Shown here: in pieces, positions 46,976-57,400 of the stretch | Numbering within the stretch: the first letter of the stretch is position 1 | Layout: the number at the start of each line of letters is the position of its first letter | Assembly (NCBI GenBank): GCA_012845835.1 | Contig: JABAKD010000026.1 | Coordinates: forward strand, 3,703,699 to 3,767,698 | From: Undaria pinnatifida | Taxonomy: Eukaryota > Sar > Phaeophyceae > Laminariales > Alariaceae | DNA: 64,000 nucleotides | Direction of reading: 5' to 3' | Notes under the pieces: generated by a model | Told to the model about the DNA's origin: nothing | Database searches by the model: none | What the model saw: only the letters and a program-made list of their open reading frames with translations | Program-made: the position numbers and the translations under genes

Positions 46976-47754
46976 GTACACTAATTCCAAGTAGTTTTCC
47001 CCCAAAACGTCGGTGCGTTTTGGGTTTCCATACCCCCTGGATTATTTCCAAATAGTTTCCCTCTATAGACGCTGTGTCACTCTATAGGGGTTTACTTACC
47101 TTTCAACACAAATTTCAAGTATTAACAGTTCGTCCCCCGAAACGTACATGCAGGTTGCTTACCTCCGAAAAACGCTGCTAGAATAATTCCAACTAATTTG
47201 CCCACCGAAACGTGGGCGCAAATCTTTACCTGGTGCTCCCTCTGTAAAGGAAATAAAACCCCAGTCATCCTAAGTACTTCAATCCCGAAAACCGTGGATG
47301 CAACCACACAACTCCAAGATGTTTGTCCCCACAGCGTGGATGCAGTTGTAGTGGTGGGTTACTTACCTCCGACAGTCGGCACAGATGCAAGTACAGCTCC
47401 TGGTCCTGTGGCCCTTCCTGGCTCTCTAGACTTTCTCCTCGCGCCGGGTCCCCTTCCAAGACCGAAGATGCATAGAGGGAGCAATTGAGACGGAGGGAGG
47501 GAGGGAGGGGTGCAGAGAGGGGTGTAGAGGGGATCGGTTTGAATGCAGACAGACCCCCAATTCGAGCAGTCGTGCTTGTACCCCTTGACCCACTGCAACA
47601 ATGATCCCACACTAAAGCCAAGTCTTGTCCAGGAAAACGTACCCGGTGCAGTACGAGCGGTCCAAAAGGGGTTTTACCTGATGTTACCACATGTTATCAC
47701 CGCTTTTCACAGGACATGACCCGGCGAATGGGTCAGCTCAGGCCGTTTTCAAAA

Positions 47755-47940
47755 TGTGATCCAGTCGGATCGGGTCTGGAGGTGTTGGAAATCTCACACG
47801 TCAGGCCGGCGTCGGTTCAGGAGGCATACTCGTCAAATAACACGGGTTGGGTCGAGTCGGGTCGGGTCGGGTTGGACCGCTATGACCGACCCCACCCGAC
47901 CCGACCCGGGAGAAAAGACCCGACCCGTGGAAAGCCCTGG
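47755..47940. repeat. GGGTCGGG hairpin repeat, copy 1
   Basis: A GGGTCGGGTCGGGTC run is followed after a short loop by CCCACCCGACCCGACCC, giving a GC-rich stem of about 25 bases. Flanks GATCCAGTCGGATCGGGTC and GTGGAAAGCCCTGGATAT are shared with the copy at 51405. Confidence 0.7.
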
Positions 47941-49180
47941 ATATTGTAGACTCGTGGAACTACACAAGCGAAAGCAGCAAGCGGTACGTTTCGCACAAGG
48001 GTTCAAGAGTACAGGATATTTCTCAGGATATTTTCGTACGCACATGTGTGATTGGTGATTAGTCGATAAGATTTCACCGATTGATTCGTAGCTATGGTAC
48101 CGACTGGCCTTGTCGCGGTACTGCTGCGTCGAGAGCTACTATCACCAGAACGCGGTGTGTCGAGCACAAATAAAGTTATTGGAATGATGCCTGGACGCTG
48201 ACGCTATGCTATGAAATGCTGCTGTAAACCTCGGGTACAGCGGTTGTATGGCGTATAAAGTCACTCTCTGACTCGTGTATCTATGACACGCACACCAGCA
48301 ATCAAGCTGTCGTTGAACACCTGACACAGGCACGGTAAGAAAGGCAGGCTGATTGATGTTGACAGAAATACAAGAAACCAGGGAACCTTAATACTGAAGT
48401 TAGTGTAGCATGCACTCCCTCCAAATAAGAAACCCAGCCTAGGTCGGCATTTGTGTTATTACTGCAAACTGAGTACGTAGGCGTCCTACAACTGCTGTAC
48501 GCACACAGCAAGAAGGTGACCTCAGAAAGCACGCTATTAATAGGGAGGTGTACTGATAACATTAATACAGCAGTAGTGATGTATTAATAGTAAGAAAGAA
48601 AGGTGACCTGAGAAAGCACGGCAGGGAGGTGTACTACAGCAGAGTACGAGTATCAATGTATATACCTGGTACATATTAATAGTAGAAGCAAGGCCCGCTC
48701 TACCCTGTACGAGTACTTGTAATGTGGTAGACTGCTTACGCGCAAAGAAAAAAAGTAGGTCGCGGCACCACTCTTTCGAACGGTCGTTTTTCCTAAAAGA
48801 ACTTCAGATTAGGAACAATGGTGATTCCATTTTCGATGCCGGTACACGGGGCACGTAACAGCAGGGGGACACAGGGCAGGGATGGGTGCCTGCTTAATTA
48901 AGAGCCACCTCGCTGGCCACACGCTGAAATGAAAGCTACTGCTGTGCGTTCGCCGAGTCCGGTGGTACCCAGAACGCTTCTAAGCTGTGTTGCGCTGCGT
49001 TTCGTGCACTTTTTAGGCTGTCTCCTGCTCTTCAAGCTATCAAAAAAAGACTGGCTGTTTCGAGAGAGGACATAAATTTCGTCGCTCTGCTGTTTCTATA
49101 GACTAGACTATACTACTGGTATAAGATAAGATCGATCCCCTCAACGAGCATCAGGGACCCACATTTCGGCAGCAACTATT
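47940..49180. other. Stretch without a recognised gene
   Basis: AT-rich text with TATTAATAG palindromes (48535, 48570, 48668) and TACCTGGTA (48660). A 70-base phrase (GGTGACCTCAGAAAGCACG...) is duplicated at 48513 and 48601. Nothing else is supported. Confidence 0.5.
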
Positions 49181-49189
49181 GGCCGTCCC

Positions 49190-49561
49190 TTGGCACTCGA
49201 GAGCGTTCCTCGTACCCGCACAAGCAGGCTATGGATTATTCTGGCCATTCACACCGAGGACAGCAGCAGCTGCGGGCCTTCGCGCTGTGTTGTTTTACGG
49301 TACGACACAGCAAGCCAAGAGAGAATCTGGCCACGTCTTGTTGATCTGCTGCTGCTGTACAACCTGTACCTTATTCTTGGGTCTAGTCTCGACGAGTATG
49401 GTACACCAAGTAGTTCCCACAGGGCAACGGCACACACCTTCTCCTTCGAACAGAGGGTGCAAATTGTAGTTGAAACCTGCGTGGCCGTCCCTCCAGAGAA
49501 GCCCCATCAAGTTTCCCATGCAATCGTGAGGATGTCAGCGCGAGTGATATCGCATGGGTAG
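49190..49561 (+). CDS. Unassigned open frame, 123 codons
   Basis: This frame contains a hydrophobic stretch (LVDLLLLYNLYLILG) followed by a mixed-charge segment (HTFSFEQRVQIVVETCVAV). Base composition is even and there is no simple repeat. Other frames are also open here, which weakens the case. Start choice is uncertain. No function is proposed. Confidence 0.2.
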   Translation: MALESVPRTRTSRLWIILAIHTEDSSSCGPSRCVVLRYDTASQERIWPRLVDLLLLYNLYLILGSSLDEYGTPSSSHRATAHTFSFEQRVQIVVETCVAVPPEKPHQVSHAIVRMSARVISHG

Positions 49562-51404
49562 CACACCGCACAAACTGCTGCAACACCGAACTTGGTTCAG
49601 TTTTTCACGAAAAACCAGGGGACGAAGTTATTTTCGGAGTTATAAAGAGTAAAGCCTCCTCAAAAGGGCTTTTTTCAGTTTATAGCGAATTTTATATGCC
49701 AGTATCCCGCTGCGGATCTTGTCGAACTTCATTTTCCCGTGGCAGGAATTTTACGCGCAACCAGCTGGACAGATCACAGCGACCAAGTCGTACAGATATC
49801 GCAGGGAATTCCGAAGTGCTTAGACGACACATGTATGTGTGTATGTGCTGTGGGTAAGACGATACGACTGTTCCATGTGTTTTCACCTCAAATACCTGGC
49901 GCTTCGTACCTTCGCCCCTGCTGTGCATCAAACTTCTACGGTCATCGCTCCTGGCGAGCGACAATGACGGAGAACAACAAAAGGAACCGCCGTGAAATCA
50001 TCGTGGGTCTACTACCTGGTATCAATCTGACGTATTTTTTCGTGTGTTCGGCTTGTTGCAGCTTTTGGTGACTGTTGATGACACTGCTGCATGCAGCAAC
50101 AATGCTGGTGATGATGTGGAGGCAGAACACTACTATTTCTCGCCAACGCAAGCAGCATCAGTCAATGCGTATTTGGTATTTTAGGCGTATTATTACATAC
50201 CAGGTATACTTCACGTTGAGTCACTCGATCAAGGGGTTTGATCGTATCTTTCTTGCATAGTCTAGACTAGTCTATATTTCCCAACGCTTTTTTTTCCGTT
50301 TACAAAAATCTTACTGGTACATTTTTTTCGCCAAAATCGTTTGGTTTCATCCGCCAGGTAAAATCGGACGCATGTTGCATGTATGCTTCCCGTTACACGT
50401 GGAGGACCCCACTCAGTAAACCGGGGATACAATATTTAATCGACGGCTGGTGTAGCTGGCAGGCGAAGCAAGACAATATCGAACAAGAAGAAAACTCGGC
50501 AGTCCAACTGCGGCCGATTTAGGCGACAAGAACAACGGGTTTCCCGTGGATTTCTCTGCTTGTGGTTTGTTATGTCATCATGAGTGACCGAATGAAACTT
50601 ACACACGCTGCCTGCACATACATATTATATACTACTCGTACTATACATGTAGGTCTATAGACTAAACATTGATTGCCGGATAGCGGAGTCAACGAAATAA
50701 TTGTAGGCACGAGCCAGTCAGAGGAGCTAAGAGAGCGACGCTTTTAGCGACCCTGTTCCCACTTGGCACGCTGGTCCCACCCAGAGACCAGCGCCCTCCA
50801 AATGATCCTGGGTGAATACAATACTGGTACCTTCCTGTGGTCAGTCACTAACAGGGCTCACCAACACCCCGTACCTACTGGACCTACTTACTGGATATCC
50901 CATGCGATTCCATCCACCAAAATCGAGGTTTCCGCCAGAACGGCCACACACAGCAAAAAGTCAGGAACAACAGCTAGCTGCATGCTGCTGTGATACATGT
51001 TGAGAGTCAATGACAACCTGTGTCCGTAGAAACACCGTCGTGTCGTCGTAACGTAACGTAACGACACTACTAATAAATATGTAGTCTATAGACTATATAT
51101 TAAGTGATAAAACCTGGTACGCATTATTTGTGATTGATCTGTGCCTTTCTCCCACAACAGGAACAGGCTCGTACGATATATATTGCGAATAAACAATGTA
51201 AATGGCTGTGCCCCGAGTAGGCAGGTGATGGTCCAAGGACGGCAATAACAAAAAAAGTGACAACCCCCCCAAAAAAAGTCCGTGCGTGCAGCGCAATTAC
51301 ACTGAAGTATCTGGCACCAGAGTACGTAGTCGCACGAGTAGTCTCTTTCGACAGGCCTTGCTTTCTTGGGGTCACATATTGCGATGCGGTAAAAAAACTT
51401 GCGC

Positions 51405-51535
51405 GTAAGGTCGGGTCGGGTCCGGTGGTGTTTGAAACCTCACGGGGCGGGTCGGGTTGGGTCGACTCGGGTCGGGTTGCCCTGACCCGCCCCGACCCAC
51501 CAGAAGCGATCCGACCCGCGCAAAAGCCCTGGACT
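51405..51535. repeat. GGGTCGGG hairpin repeat, copy 2
   Basis: GGTCGGGTCGGGTCC, GGGTCGGGTTGGGTCGAC and CGGGTCGGGTTGCCC are followed by CCCTGACCCGCCCCGACCC, forming a hairpin. The same 5' phrase (tttgaaacctcac) and 3' phrase (GCAAAAGCCCTGGAC) as in copy 1 place both in one dispersed family. Confidence 0.7.
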
Positions 51536-52099
51536 TGGGTGGGAGTTTTGACGCCCTGTTATTCATGTTTCGGGTTCTTTAGCAGTGGGTGGGGTCGTCA
51601 GACACGAGGCGTGCGATGTACTGTAGCGTGCACAGCACGCTTCCACTTGATGAAAACGCTTCACTTGGTATTAGAGGACCTTTCAGACCAGGAGGGGGCT
51701 GCCAGGAGGGCTCAAATCAAGCTATTATTGAAAGTCGAAACACCTCAGCACGAAGTATTGTGAGAACATCATTATTTGTTGAAACTACTGAGCTCTTAAA
51801 AGTTGTATTCGTCAAAGTCAGCTGGCAATGCGAGTGCAGCAAAATCGCCTGCTCTACCGTAGGGTACAGCACTGGCAATAACGCAATAGCAATAACGCAA
51901 AAAATCAAGCGCGAAGATCGCACCGCAAGCACATTGACTGCTTCGAAAAAAATTGTGAAGGCGAAGCCCCTTCCTCCACTCCTCCTTCGAACGCTCGTGG
52001 CTAATCCCTCCCCACCCACGAAAATCACGCGAGGCACAACATACCAACTCTCGCAGGCCCTCTGCCTAGAAACCATAAGCGCTAAGCGCAAGGCTTTCC

Positions 52100-52440
52100 C
52101 GTTCAAACTAACACGTTTGTCCCGAGCTCCTACTACCCGAGAAAAAAATCAACGCCCCTCGATCGCGACCCTATCGCTCCGCCCCTCCCTCGCTATAGGA
52201 AAAGTACCCGTGCTAGACAAAGTAGGAGCACGCAATAATTTTCAACGTCCCTCTATCACGACCCTATCGCCCACTCCCCTCCCTCGCGTATTTGATAGGA
52301 ACCCCCTCCCTCGTTTCCATGCTAAGAAGCACGGGGTGATTTCCCTGACCTCTTCACTAGGAAACGTAGGAGCACGCCGTGACTTCCCTCGCTTCCTTGC
52401 TAGGAAAAGCAGGAGCATAAGATGATCCCTCGGCCCCGTT
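52100..52440 (+). repeat. Degenerate tandem repeat downstream of ATP synthase gamma
   Basis: Units share CCCTCCCTCG, TAGGAAA and GTAGGAGCACGC phrases (near 52160, 52225, 52260, 52330, 52370). The 278-codon plus frame ending at 52425 depends on this repeat and is not called as a gene. Confidence 0.55.
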
Positions 52441-52444
52441 AGGG

Positions 52445-52484
52445 GCCGGTGACCCCGAGCTGATATGAATTAGCGCGGTGATCA
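52445..52484 (-). pseudogene. Decayed copy of the ATP synthase gamma C-terminal codons
   Basis: GCCGGTGACCCCGAGCTGAT (52445) matches GCCGATGCTCCCGAGATGAT (52501), 56 bases away, over about 40 bases. On the minus strand it would read [13 protein letters not shown] beside the real [14 protein letters not shown]. It begins inside the true stop codon, so it lies at the very start of the 3' UTR. Confidence 0.75.
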
Positions 52485-52706
52485 CTTGGCCTCTTCAAGG
52501 GCCGATGCTCCCGAGATGATCTCAATGAGCTCGGTGGTGATGCGCGACTGGCGAGCGCGGTTGTAGATGAGGGTGAGGCTGTCGATCATCTCCCCCGCGT
52601 TCTTGCTCGCGTTCTCCATGGCGTTCATGCGAGAAGACTGCTCCGAAGTGGCGCTCTCCATGAGGCTGTGCCATACCTGCGACGCCACAAGGTACTCGTA
52701 CATGTC
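52482..52706 (-). CDS. ATP5F1C: Mitochondrial ATP synthase gamma subunit, last exon
   Basis: This exon encodes 74 residues and a TGA stop: [20 protein letters not shown], then [20 protein letters not shown], then the C-terminal helix ending [19 protein letters not shown]. These are signature blocks of the F1 gamma chain, the rotating central stalk of ATP synthase in the mitochondrial matrix. The family's conserved ISGA(A/S)AL end is present and only a few residues follow. The acceptor is CTCCAG preceded by a pure run of about 17 C. A decayed copy of the C-terminal codons lies directly downstream of the stop. Confidence 0.96.
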   Translation of the reverse strand, partial: DMYEYLVASQVWHSLMESATSEQSSRMNAMENASKNAGEMIDSLTLIYNRARQSRITTELIEIISGASALEEAK

Positions 52707-52739
52707 CTGGAGGGGGGGGGGGGGGGGCGACGTTAGACC

Positions 52740-53065
52740 AAGTCTACAATGGTTGGGGGGGCGTGATTGGCATGCATGGCGGTATGATAGTCTGTGGCAG
52801 TCCGTGAGACCATACCAGTTAGACCCTCGAACCCCTTCAACGCCGGGACGGAGCTACGGCAGGGAGGGGGGGGTTAATATTTTTGACATGCATGGGCGTA
52901 GTCTGTCAGTCCATACACCCGCGCATACCTACAATGCGGGATGGAGCACGCCGGGTTTTCACCGACCAGACAGACCCCCTTGCGTGCACGCGAAGCGCTG
53001 TGAGGTTGTTCCGCGAGCCGCATGAACGGTGAAGTGCATCCTACTAAGGGCCGCTTGTTGGTTAA
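52740..53065 (+). repeat. Dispersed repeat related to 6140-6460, in the ATP synthase gamma intron
   Basis: The segment GGCGTAGTCTGTCAGTCCAT ... GATGGAGCACGCCGG ... GCGAAGCGCTGTGAGGTTGT ... AACGGTGAAGTGCATCCTAC parallels 6150-6460, where a GTCACCATT microsatellite has expanded in the middle. A half copy precedes it at 52770-52860, making a two-unit tandem separated by G runs. Confidence 0.6.
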
Positions 53066-53319
53066 AGAAATTGATGGGCTTTCATGGAAAAGCGGCCAAA
53101 GGTCCCTCTCGCCGCGAGGGGTCAGTCCATCGCTTTGAGAGTCTGTAGCTTCAGTGTTTTACTAATACTGGGTGTATTTCCAATACTCGTATTCATATTG
53201 TTTTCTTTTTTTTGACGCTCTTAGAGTGACAATGGGGTATCACACAAAATACTAAAATAATCCCCTCTGCCGTGGCCTTGGTCGTTGCTTACTCGAATAA
53301 CCCACTAAACACTGCTATA

Positions 53320-53619
53320 ATGCACTTACTGCTGTACTTGCTGCTGTCCTTATTGCTGTACTTAGTGTTGTACTTACAAACAACACATCCTACGGCAGGG
53401 AAGATATGGTATTTTGACCCGACACGTTCTACGTGTCATGACACGTTCTACGAGTCATGGACAGGTTTTTACAGTGCTAATCTATGCGGCTCCAGCGCGA
53501 TCGTAGCAATATTGGCGTTCGGCGCTTTCGCAATCCTCATGTGTACTCAAAGGCATCTTTTGCAAAAGACAACAGAGGATGACCCTGACGTAACTATCGG
53601 CGAGATGGAATCAGCGTAA
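53320..53619 (+). CDS. Small two-span membrane protein candidate in the ATP synthase gamma intron
   Basis: This open frame of 99 codons from ATG lies antisense within the ATP synthase gamma intron. Residues 3-19 are strongly hydrophobic (Leu/Tyr rich), residues 20-57 form a polar loop with C39-x-D41-x5-W47-x8-C56, residues 58-76 are a second hydrophobic span, and the tail is acidic (TTEDDPDVTIGEMESA). I do not recognise the family. The same loop spacing occurs in the oppositely oriented frame at 54604-54308, which argues against chance. Part of the first span comes from a CTGCTGTACTT repeat, which lowers confidence. Confidence 0.35.
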   Translation: MHLLLYLLLSLLLYLVLYLQTTHPTAGKIWYFDPTRSTCHDTFYESWTGFYSANLCGSSAIVAILAFGAFAILMCTQRHLLQKTTEDDPDVTIGEMESA

Positions 53620-54307
53620 TTAGCGTATTTACCACACAAAAAAGCTCCATGACGGAACAAACGACGGCCACATATCCTATACCAGGTGATCTGCAGTTGT
53701 CGAACAGCCTTGCCTGAACGAAAACACTCCGGACGGGTATGTAGGAAATACACATGCCCGCTTGTGCGTGCGACCTAAACAACGGTTACCGTCGCATCAA
53801 CCAGCACATGTAATGGTTGTCACCCGTCATGTCTTCATATATTTATGTAAGTCATTAGCTTCGATGTTACACGCTAGACTGCACCGTCCGAAGTATTCCA
53901 CGTGTGTGTCCGTGAGGCCAGAGAGGGTAAGTCTCCCTGGGAGGAGGCATCGGCACGTTAATGTCACTGACATGTCACTGCATGCGCTGGATGTAGCCGG
54001 GTGGACATAATAGTTCAATGTAAAGAACACACACACACTTGACACGTGACAGTTAGCGCTGAGCTCATGCCGGCCGTCCTCGCGAGAATCGAACAATACG
54101 CGTGCTACGTAATGGCTACGGTATGGCTATGATAGGTAGAATCGGTATGGCTATGATGGGTAGAATTCATAGCACGGTATTGTTTTGTGAGGGCGTGGTA
54201 ACTTGTCTTCGCGCGAGGACCTCTTTACTGCAGCCAACGACGGACTATTACAACCTATCACGACCTAACAGAACCTATGCCTGATACACCATCCCATGAG
54301 CTAAAAC

Positions 54308-54604
54308 TTAAACATCAAACACACGCAACACACATCGCATCCTGAGATACGGGGTACTTCCTGAAAAGCATGCTACTGCAAACAGTACTAGTAATATAGT
54401 ACTAGTGACATAGTAGGGTAGGGGTTCACAGGATTTTTTTGAGGGTGGTGAGTTGATCCAAGTCAGTGCATGGAAGTCAGTGCATGGCTGAGACGGATAG
54501 CTCCTCATATGAGGCCACACGAGCAGCAAAAAAACAACAGCTGTATGCGCTAACGCTACAGTGGCGTACGTCCAAGCACAGGACCGTGTCATCGGCCTAG
54601 CCAT
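54308..54604 (-). CDS. Small two-span membrane protein candidate, partner of 53320-53619
   Basis: This open frame of 98 codons from ATG lies on the same strand as ATP synthase gamma, in the same intron. It shows hydrophobic residues about 12-30, a polar loop with C41-x-D43-x5-W49-x9-C59, a second span at about 64-80, and a short basic tail. The layout and the C-x-D-x5-W-x(8,9)-C spacing match the frame at 53320-53619, although the rest of the sequences is dissimilar. The product is unknown. It could be an exon of a small membrane-protein family or a lucky pair of open frames. Confidence 0.3.
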   Translation of the reverse strand: MARPMTRSCAWTYATVALAHTAVVFLLLVWPHMRSYPSQPCTDFHALTWINSPPSKKSCEPLPYYVTSTILLVLFAVACFSGSTPYLRMRCVLRVFDV

Positions 54605-54734
54605 AGGGATTGAGTCATGGGCCTAGCGTACTTAAAGGACCTCAGGAACAGCAGGCGCTATGCTTCGAAGTATTCACCTAGCGTAGCATGCGTCCGCTAC
54701 CCGTACACAAAAGATAAAACCATAGTCTACGTAC

Positions 54735-54870
54735 CTGCATCACTTCTTCCTTGGTGTCGGGTTCAAACTCGTACTCCACCATCCGCTCTTCTTCTCCATC
54801 CTTGGCCATGTTGGGGAGGGTCTTGATGGAAGTGTCGTAAGCAATCGCGGACTTGAAGACGTTGAACACG
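54735..54870 (-). CDS. ATP5F1C: Mitochondrial ATP synthase gamma subunit, penultimate exon
   Basis: After one base completing a split codon, this exon encodes 45 residues beginning VFNVFKSAIAYDTSIKTLP and ending YEFEPDTKEEVMQ. The FNxFKSAIxY block is the conserved gamma segment just before the final helix. The acceptor is TTTTTTCAG at 54871 and the donor ATGCAG|GTACGT at 54735. Splicing to 52706 in phase 0 gives EEVMQ-DMYEYL, the expected continuity. Earlier exons, including the GLCG-containing N-terminal half, were not found in 54.9-64 kb and probably lie beyond the window. Confidence 0.93.
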
Positions 54871-55179
54871 CTGAAAAAACGGCGTCAAGTCAAGGGTATC
54901 GAAAGTTGAAAATTAGGCTGCCGCATCCTCTGCTTTCCATGTTTCCAAAACGAGGCCGGCATTTGTCCTATTGCTACACTGCCGGAATTTGTCCTACTGC
55001 TAGAGCGCAGAGCACAACTCCCGCAGCAACCATTGATATTAATATTTGTAACCCTCTTCTACGTGCAGTCAGGTTTGCAATACAATCTGCCGAGCCAGGT
55101 TTTGTGGAAAATCTGCTGGAATCGTCGACAGAGCATAATCGCGACGGGAGAAGGATTAATAGGAACCTGGTAGCAGGTA

Positions 55180-56160
55180 AACGGTGAAGGTTGCACCCTT
55201 CGTCGCTAGAAAGGACCACACCGCACGAGGGCAATCATCCTTGAACATACAGCTTGCAGGTCGGTTCACTACTGTAAAGCAATTAGACGTGCACACATGC
55301 TCGGCCCTTGTATGTGACTCAAAAAGCACCAACAACACGGAGTACGATAGGCAAAAAAACGTAGAATGAATGTAGACAAGGAAAATTCTTGCTGTGGGCA
55401 GGTTAAAATGTCAAAGGTAAACGCTGCATCCGCAATCGATGAAAAGTAGAACAACGTAGGGCAGCTATTAATCAGCAGTACAGCTTGCAGTACTTGTACA
55501 TTAACCTCTGTATAGATGGCCAAAGCGCACAGTTGCTCAGCCCTTGCACGTGAAGCGAACCCCACCAACCTAAGGCTGTCGCGCAACGAGGGCCCTGATT
55601 GGCCCAAAAAACGAGGAGAGAAAACGTACAGTGGAAACTTTCTAGCAAGTGGGAAGCAAATTTTCAACAGGAAAAACGGAAAGGTTGCACTCGAAGTCGC
55701 TGGCAATGCAGAATGCCTCAGGGCAGTTTCTCTGTGAACGCCACAGCTTTCAGGTGAAGCGAAACCCACCAACCTAAGGCTTTCGCGCAACGAGGACCCT
55801 GATTGGCCCAAAAAACGAGGGGAGAAAACGTACAGTGGAAACTTTCTAGCAAGGGGGAAGCAAGTTTTTAACAGGATAAACGGAAAGGTTGCACTCGAAG
55901 TCGCTGGCAATGCAGAATGCCTCAGGGCAGTTTCTCTGTGGACGCCACAGCTTTCAGGGTGACTGCTCCTCTTGTGTTGGTGACGGCCAAAGTGCTAAAC
56001 TCGCCATAGACCTTTGCACGTCAAGGTGGTGAAGGTGGTGAAGGTGGTGATGGTGGAGCAGGACGCACCAACAGCGGCGCTCGGGCACGGAGGGTTCTGC
56101 TTTTTCTTTGTGATTGTTGAACAAGGCGACGGTGGCGGTGCCTTCTGATTCTGATTGGTC
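55180..56160 (+). repeat. Satellite with units of about 204 bp
   Basis: Two nearly identical units start at 55550 and 55754 (TGAAGCGAACCCCACCAACC ... AACGAGGGCCCTGATTGGCC ... GGTTGCACTCGAAGTCGCTG). Diverged units flank them. A 213-codon minus-strand open frame here is internally duplicated for this reason and is not taken as a gene. The array continues at 58050-58740. Confidence 0.75.
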
Positions 56161-56559
56161 CTCACTAGAGTTTCTTAATACCTTTCTTCAATACCTTGCT
56201 GAATATATTTTTGAATATCTTTCTGAGTACCTTTCTTAATGCCTTTCTTTACTCGAAAACCGATTGGGGGAAAAAAAGTGGAGTATGGTACCCGATGAAG
56301 GATCCCGTGGCCTCTTGACGCCTTCGCTACCCGAAAATATCCTTTTTGGGGGACACAATTACTTCAAGTTAGTATAGGGAGAGATTTTGGGACTCTAAAG
56401 GGGTTAATACTGTAGGTATACAACGACCTGTCAAATAGTGGAATACCGACGAGTGTTTAACGTTGTATTAATGTTGTATTAATGTTGTTTTCATATCATT
56501 GATTGTACTAATGTCATCTACCCTGGTATAAGTTAAGGAGCCCCGTCATTCCAAAAACG

Positions 56560-57400
56560 CTTCGGCCAAAAAGTGGTGTACCTTAACATGTATACGTATA
56601 GTTGTCATTTTTTCTTTTCTTCGGGCACACCTCTTCGTGCTCGCACCTTTACCCGAAACGTTAGGGGGGGGGGTGGACACAATTCGACCCACGCGGTCAC
56701 GTTGCCGGAGGTTTGGACGCGATCCGTGCAGTGTGTCGCGCGTGGCAAGCCTTTTAAACTTTTTAGGCCTTGGGCACGGATAAGGCAAATCCCCGGGTTT
56801 CCGCAACATCCCCGGGGATTCGGTTTCCGCATCCCTTATCCCCGTGTACCCACGTAAGAATTGGATGCAAACCGGGTTTTCTGCTAGAGGGTACACGTAC
56901 ATTTCCCTCTTTTTGCACAGGGCACCACGCTGCGATCCTGCCGCCCAGAAGCAGTCCAGGCCCCCAGCAGCAGCAGTCTACAACTCTATGCGCGTGTGGC
57001 TGCTGTTGAAGTAGCTGATTCGTTGATCGGAGCGTGCCATTTGTCACCCCACCACACCACATAATTCCGGTGTGCTGCCGCTTCGAGCGCATCTCAATTG
57101 CATGTCCATAGATCGCGCCAATTTGGGCGGTAACATAGGAACCTTTTTGACAGTGATTTAATACCAACCCATCCTTACATTTACGTCCAAAGAGGCAGTA
57201 TTTTTTCGTGCGTAACAGAGGGGTAATATTATGTGTCGGAGATTTTGCTCACACCACAGATGACAGGCACCAGACAACACGGGGACAGCACAACGCTACG
57301 TGTACAACCTTGCCGCACAGCAGCAGTAGTAGGATACATCATGTACGTGCGCGTGGCGAGTCCTCGCTATGCTGAGGCGAGTTGCTTTCGTCTCCACGAG
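56560..57400 (-). repeat. Dispersed repeat F, copy 2 (inverted)
   Basis: This matches 33900-34790 with the order preserved. The GC-rich part (ATAAGGCAAATCCCCGGGTT, ACGTAAGAATTGGATGCAAA) is best conserved. It interrupts the 204-240-bp satellite at 55.2-58.7 kb. Confidence 0.75.

Larger units (their letters stand above)
45830..47370 (+). repeat. Diverged tandem array, about 90-120 bp units
   Basis: At least eight units of a loose consensus are seen: GTGGGTGCAGTTGTAAAGG, then TTACTTACCTCCGAAAACG, then CAAATTCCAAGTAGTTTGCC and CCCAAAAC. Examples lie at 45880, 46070, 46350, 46465, 46980, 47040, 47110, 47185 and 47300. Isolated single units occur at 13680-13770, 31830-31930 and 56330-56410 (inverted). 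A repeat D and a C-rich terminal block are inserted in the array. Confidence 0.65.

Noticed and set aside
47198-47690. Open frames on both strands
   Set aside because: They fall in the 46-kb array and its GC-rich edge, with no domain and no splice support.
51589-52425. 278-codon plus-strand open frame
   Set aside because: Its second half is a degenerate tandem repeat without stops and the first half has no recognisable domain; it ends in the 3' flank of ATP synthase gamma.
55269-55910. 213-codon minus-strand open frame with an internal duplication
   Set aside because: The duplication equals the 204-bp satellite unit (a multiple of three), so the frame stays open by chance.
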